NCBI GenBank assembly: GCA_947632305.1
Contig: CANROS010000004.1
Span: forward strand, 1 to 46,946
Direction of reading: 5' to 3'
Source of the DNA: an uncultured Paenalcaligenes sp.
Lineage (GTDB): Bacteria; Pseudomonadota; Gammaproteobacteria; Burkholderiales; Burkholderiaceae_B
Length of the DNA stretch: 46,946 nucleotides
Shown: piece after piece, positions 44,720 through 46,946 of the stretch
Numbering within the stretch: position 1 is the first letter of the stretch
How the letters are laid out: each line of letters starts with the position of its first letter
Notes under the pieces: model-generated
Database searches by the model: none
The model's input: the letters and a program-made list of their open reading frames with translations, nothing else
What the model was told of the DNA's origin: nothing
Position numbers and translations under genes: made by a program

Positions 44720-46281
44720 TGTCCACCGTAAAAAATGTACTTTTTATTATGGCTGACCAATTACGTGCAGACCACTTAGCCTGCTATGGTCATCCTTATA
44801 TCCGCACCCCTAATATTGATGCGTTAGCAAAAAAAGGGGTTAAGTTTGAACGAGCCTTTGTGAACTCTGGCGTCTGTGGTCCTTCGCGTATGAGCTATTA
44901 CACAGGCCGCTATCCGTCTACCCACGGTGCCACGTGGAATCGCGTGCCTCTTTCCATAGGGGAAGTCACCATGGGTGAGTACTTACGTCAACAACAGTTG
45001 AACTTAGTACTGGCAGGTAAAACCCACATCATGCCTGACCACGAAGGCTTAGCCCGCCTGCACCTAGACGGAGGCTCTGAACTAGAGCAGCTGTTATATC
45101 GTGGCGGTTTTGAAGAAATAGATCGTTACGATGGCCACCATGAGCCCGGCCAAGAAAGTGGCTACCCTTCCTATTTACGTCATCATGGTTATGACTCCAG
45201 CGACCCCTGGACGGACTTTGTTATCTCAGCGCTTAACGACCAAGGTGAAAAAGTCAGTGGTTGGCATATGCGTAATGCTCGCTTTCCCGCGGTGGTCAAA
45301 GAAGAGCACTCTGAAACTGCCTACATGACCAATCAAGCCATTGATTTCATGAAAAAACAAGGCGATCAGCCTTGGGTCATGCACTTGAGCTATGTCAAAC
45401 CCCACTGGCCTTATATTGCCCCTGCGCCCTACCACAATATGTATAGCGCAAACCAATGCTTACCCGTGGTCCGCTCCGAAGAAGAAAAGCAAGATGCCCA
45501 CCCCGTGGTGGCGGCTTATCGCGAACAAGAAGAATCCCAAAGCTTTGCACAAGACGAATGTATTCAAACCGTGCGCCCCGCCTATCAGGGTTTAATTACC
45601 CAATTAGATGACCATCTGGGGCGTTTGTTTGAACACATGGAGCAACAAGGTCTGATGGAAAACACCCTCATCATCTTTACTGCTGACCATGGGGATTTTT
45701 TAGGGGATCACTGGTTAGGTGAAAAAGAGCTTTTTTACGATACCGTTCAAAATGTCCCTATGATTATTATGGACCCTCGACCCGAAGCGGATGTGTCACG
45801 CGGCAAAAGCCTCACTGAGATGATTGAAGCGGTAGATATTTTACCTACTATTTTAGACGCCTTAGGAGCACCTATACCGGATCATCGCCTAGAGGGGCGC
45901 AGTCTGCAGCCATTGCTTTTCCAACAACAGCAAAGCTGGCGTAATACGGTTTACTCTGAATTGGACTATAGCTACCGACGCGCTAGACTTTTGTTGGACC
46001 GCACCCCATTTAACTCCAGAGCTTGGGCCATTCGTACTGAACGGTGGTATTACGTGTATTGGATGGATTTACCAGAACAATTATTTGACTTAGATAGCGA
46101 CCCGCAACAATTTCACGATCTAGGACGTAGCTTGAGCCATCAAGCGGTACGAGATGAATTACGTCAAGAGTTACTGGTCTGGTTTAGTCAATTAAAACGG
46201 CGCACTACCGCCACCACTGCCTCTATTGAAAAAGGCACAGATGCCCATAAAAAAGCCGGGGTGTATCTGGGCCAGTGGTAA
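44719..46281 (+). CDS. Sulfatase / phosphonate monoester hydrolase-like enzyme (alkaline phosphatase superfamily)
   Basis: This type I sulfatase-fold hydrolase cleaves sulfate or phosphonate esters. NVLFIMADQLRADHLACYG gives the metal aspartate (Asp13). NSGVCGPSRMSYYTGRYPST has C-G-P-S-R at 53-57, the site where cysteine becomes formylglycine. TADHGDFLGDHWLGEK (near 320) holds further metal ligands. MHLSYVKPHWPYIAPAPYHN resembles phosphonate monoester hydrolases more than aryl sulfatases. Length 520, and no signal peptide, so it is probably cytoplasmic. It is coupled to the Bug gene and controlled by the same divergent region. A formylglycine-generating enzyme must be encoded elsewhere. Confidence 0.9.
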   Translation: MSTVKNVLFIMADQLRADHLACYGHPYIRTPNIDALAKKGVKFERAFVNSGVCGPSRMSYYTGRYPSTHGATWNRVPLSIGEVTMGEYLRQQQLNLVLAGKTHIMPDHEGLARLHLDGGSELEQLLYRGGFEEIDRYDGHHEPGQESGYPSYLRHHGYDSSDPWTDFVISALNDQGEKVSGWHMRNARFPAVVKEEHSETAYMTNQAIDFMKKQGDQPWVMHLSYVKPHWPYIAPAPYHNMYSANQCLPVVRSEEEKQDAHPVVAAYREQEESQSFAQDECIQTVRPAYQGLITQLDDHLGRLFEHMEQQGLMENTLIIFTADHGDFLGDHWLGEKELFYDTVQNVPMIIMDPRPEADVSRGKSLTEMIEAVDILPTILDALGAPIPDHRLEGRSLQPLLFQQQQSWRNTVYSELDYSYRRARLLLDRTPFNSRAWAIRTERWYYVYWMDLPEQLFDLDSDPQQFHDLGRSLSHQAVRDELRQELLVWFSQLKRRTTATTASIEKGTDAHKKAGVYLGQW

Positions 46282-46306
46282 CAGCTAACTAATCAGCCAA
46301 ACGGCC

Positions 46307-46328
46307 CCAGCTCCTATTTAGGGGCTGG
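46307..46328 (+). terminator. Hairpin after the sulfatase gene
   Basis: ccagctcct (46307-46315) pairs with aggggctgg (46320-46328) including a T-G wobble, loop attt. It overlaps the CCA end of the opposite tRNA-Arg. No T-run follows, so termination is uncertain. Confidence 0.4.
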
Positions 46329-46400
46329 CGGCCCCAGCAGGAATCGAACCTGCAATCTTCCCTTAGGAGGGGAAAGTTATATCCATTTAACTATGGGGCC
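46326..46400 (-). tRNA. tRNA-Arg (anticodon CCT)
   Basis: On the minus strand the acceptor GGCCCC pairs with GGGGCC, followed by discriminator G and encoded CCA (46328-46326). The anticodon stem TTCCC / GGGAA encloses CTCCTAA with anticodon CCT, and GGTTCGATTCC is the T-arm. It reads the rare arginine codon AGG. Confidence 0.96.
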
Positions 46401-46411
46401 ATAACTTTAAA

Positions 46412-46417
46412 ATTATA
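46412..46417 (-). promoter_or_regulatory. -10 element of tRNA-Arg
   Basis: TATAAT on the minus strand lies 11 bases before the tRNA 5' end, with TTGCTT 18 bases further upstream (46441-46436). The promoter is back to back with a plus-strand TATAAT (46444-46449) for tsaE. Confidence 0.6.
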
Positions 46418-46473
46418 AAGAGAAAATACCCTTCTAAGCAATCTATAATAGAGCTTTCTTACTTTCTACCCCT

Positions 46474-46946
46474 ATGGTAGAAACACATCATTTTGTCAGC
46501 TATTTGCCTAACTTAACGATTATGTCCTCCCCTACTCCTGCACTGGCTACCTACCAACAGTTTCTTGCAGATGAAAGTGCAACCCAAGCACTTGCACAAC
46601 AATTGGCACAGGTGATCCAACCGCTGCAAAGCAGCGCCCACCTTTACCTTAAGGGTGATTTGGGGGCAGGCAAAACCGCGTTTACTCGCGCCTTTTTGCG
46701 TAGCCTCGGTGTCACTGGTCGCATTAAAAGCCCTAGCTATGCGTTATTAGAAAACTATAAAGTTTCTAATTTAAATCTCTACCACCTTGATTTCTATCGA
46801 TTTAATGATCCAGAGGAATGGGTAGAAGCCGGTTTTCGTGATATTCTAGAAGAAAAAGCCGTTGTACTTATCGAGTGGCCTGAAAAAGCAGGAGGGCTAT
46901 TACCCCCGCCTGATTTAACTGTGCACCTTGAATACCAAGGAGAAGG
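46474..46946 (+). CDS. tsaE: tRNA threonylcarbamoyladenosine biosynthesis ATPase TsaE (cut by window end)
   Basis: TsaE is the small ATPase that works with TsaB and TsaD to make t6A on ANN-reading tRNAs. The visible 157 codons show Walker A KGDLGAGKTAFTRAFLRSLG near residues 60-79, IKSPSYALLENY, LYHLDFYRF and VVLIEWPEKAG in family order. The frame is still open at the window end. ATG 46474 is the longest start after the -10 TATAAT (46444-46449). ATG 46522 (MSSPTP) is also possible, and neither has a clear ribosome binding site. Homologues begin close to the second. Confidence 0.92.
   Translation, partial: MVETHHFVSYLPNLTIMSSPTPALATYQQFLADESATQALAQQLAQVIQPLQSSAHLYLKGDLGAGKTAFTRAFLRSLGVTGRIKSPSYALLENYKVSNLNLYHLDFYRFNDPEEWVEAGFRDILEEKAVVLIEWPEKAGGLLPPPDLTVHLEYQGE

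Overview
The window is a chromosomal stretch of a betaproteobacterium, most likely Burkholderiales, family Alcaligenaceae. Three things point there: the housekeeping block carAB / greA / yhbY-rlmE / ftsH-folP-glmM next to ppx-ppk-pst, a Bug-type (TctC) periplasmic binding protein, and protein sequences close to Bordetella and Ralstonia relatives. Base composition looks moderate, lower than Bordetella or Achromobacter. The genus cannot be fixed from the sequence alone. I see no prophage, insertion sequence, CRISPR array or rRNA operon. No gap between genes exceeds about 180 bases.

Layout. 1-120: tRNA-Pro(TGG) and a strong terminator. 297-3156: a three-gene TRAP transporter operon (small permease, large permease, binding protein) behind a Fur-like palindrome. 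3177-11609: a phosphate block with pstSCAB on the minus strand, polyphosphate kinase ppk upstream of pstS, and divergent exopolyphosphatase ppx. Good Pho boxes lie exactly 10 bases before the -10 elements of both pstS and ppk. A binding-protein-like gene without signal peptide follows pstB, where phoU is often found. 11774-12553: olsB for ornithine lipid, a family often used when phosphate is scarce. 12641-17954: glmM, folP, ftsH and rlmE (minus), with yhbY divergent from rlmE. 18030-25406: greA, a RutG-like pyrimidine permease, a histidine-phosphatase gene (plus), and carB-carA. 25570-26532: transaldolase. 26595-29924: dnaX-ybaB-recR preceded by the SRP RNA gene ffs, all on the minus strand. 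29941-35902: an AddAB-like helicase-nuclease pair. 35962-39073: modE convergent with modABC, with a Mo-box over the modA promoter. 39102-40509: xerD and a ybaK-type deacylase.

The last part is more accessory: a GlcG/HbpS-like protein, a TetR regulator with its own inverted repeat, 4-hydroxyphenylpyruvate dioxygenase, a MarR regulator with palindromes on both sides, and a Bug binding protein translationally coupled to a sulfatase / phosphonate-monoester-hydrolase-like enzyme. The window closes with tRNA-Arg(CCT) and a truncated tsaE.

The most interesting points are four. The two precisely spaced Pho promoters imply coordinated uptake and polyphosphate storage of phosphate. The AddB-like subunit seems to have lost three of four iron-sulfur cysteines. 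The MarR-Bug-sulfatase unit has an unknown substrate. The Mo-box and the short ModC, which lacks the usual Mop domain, form a compact molybdate circuit.
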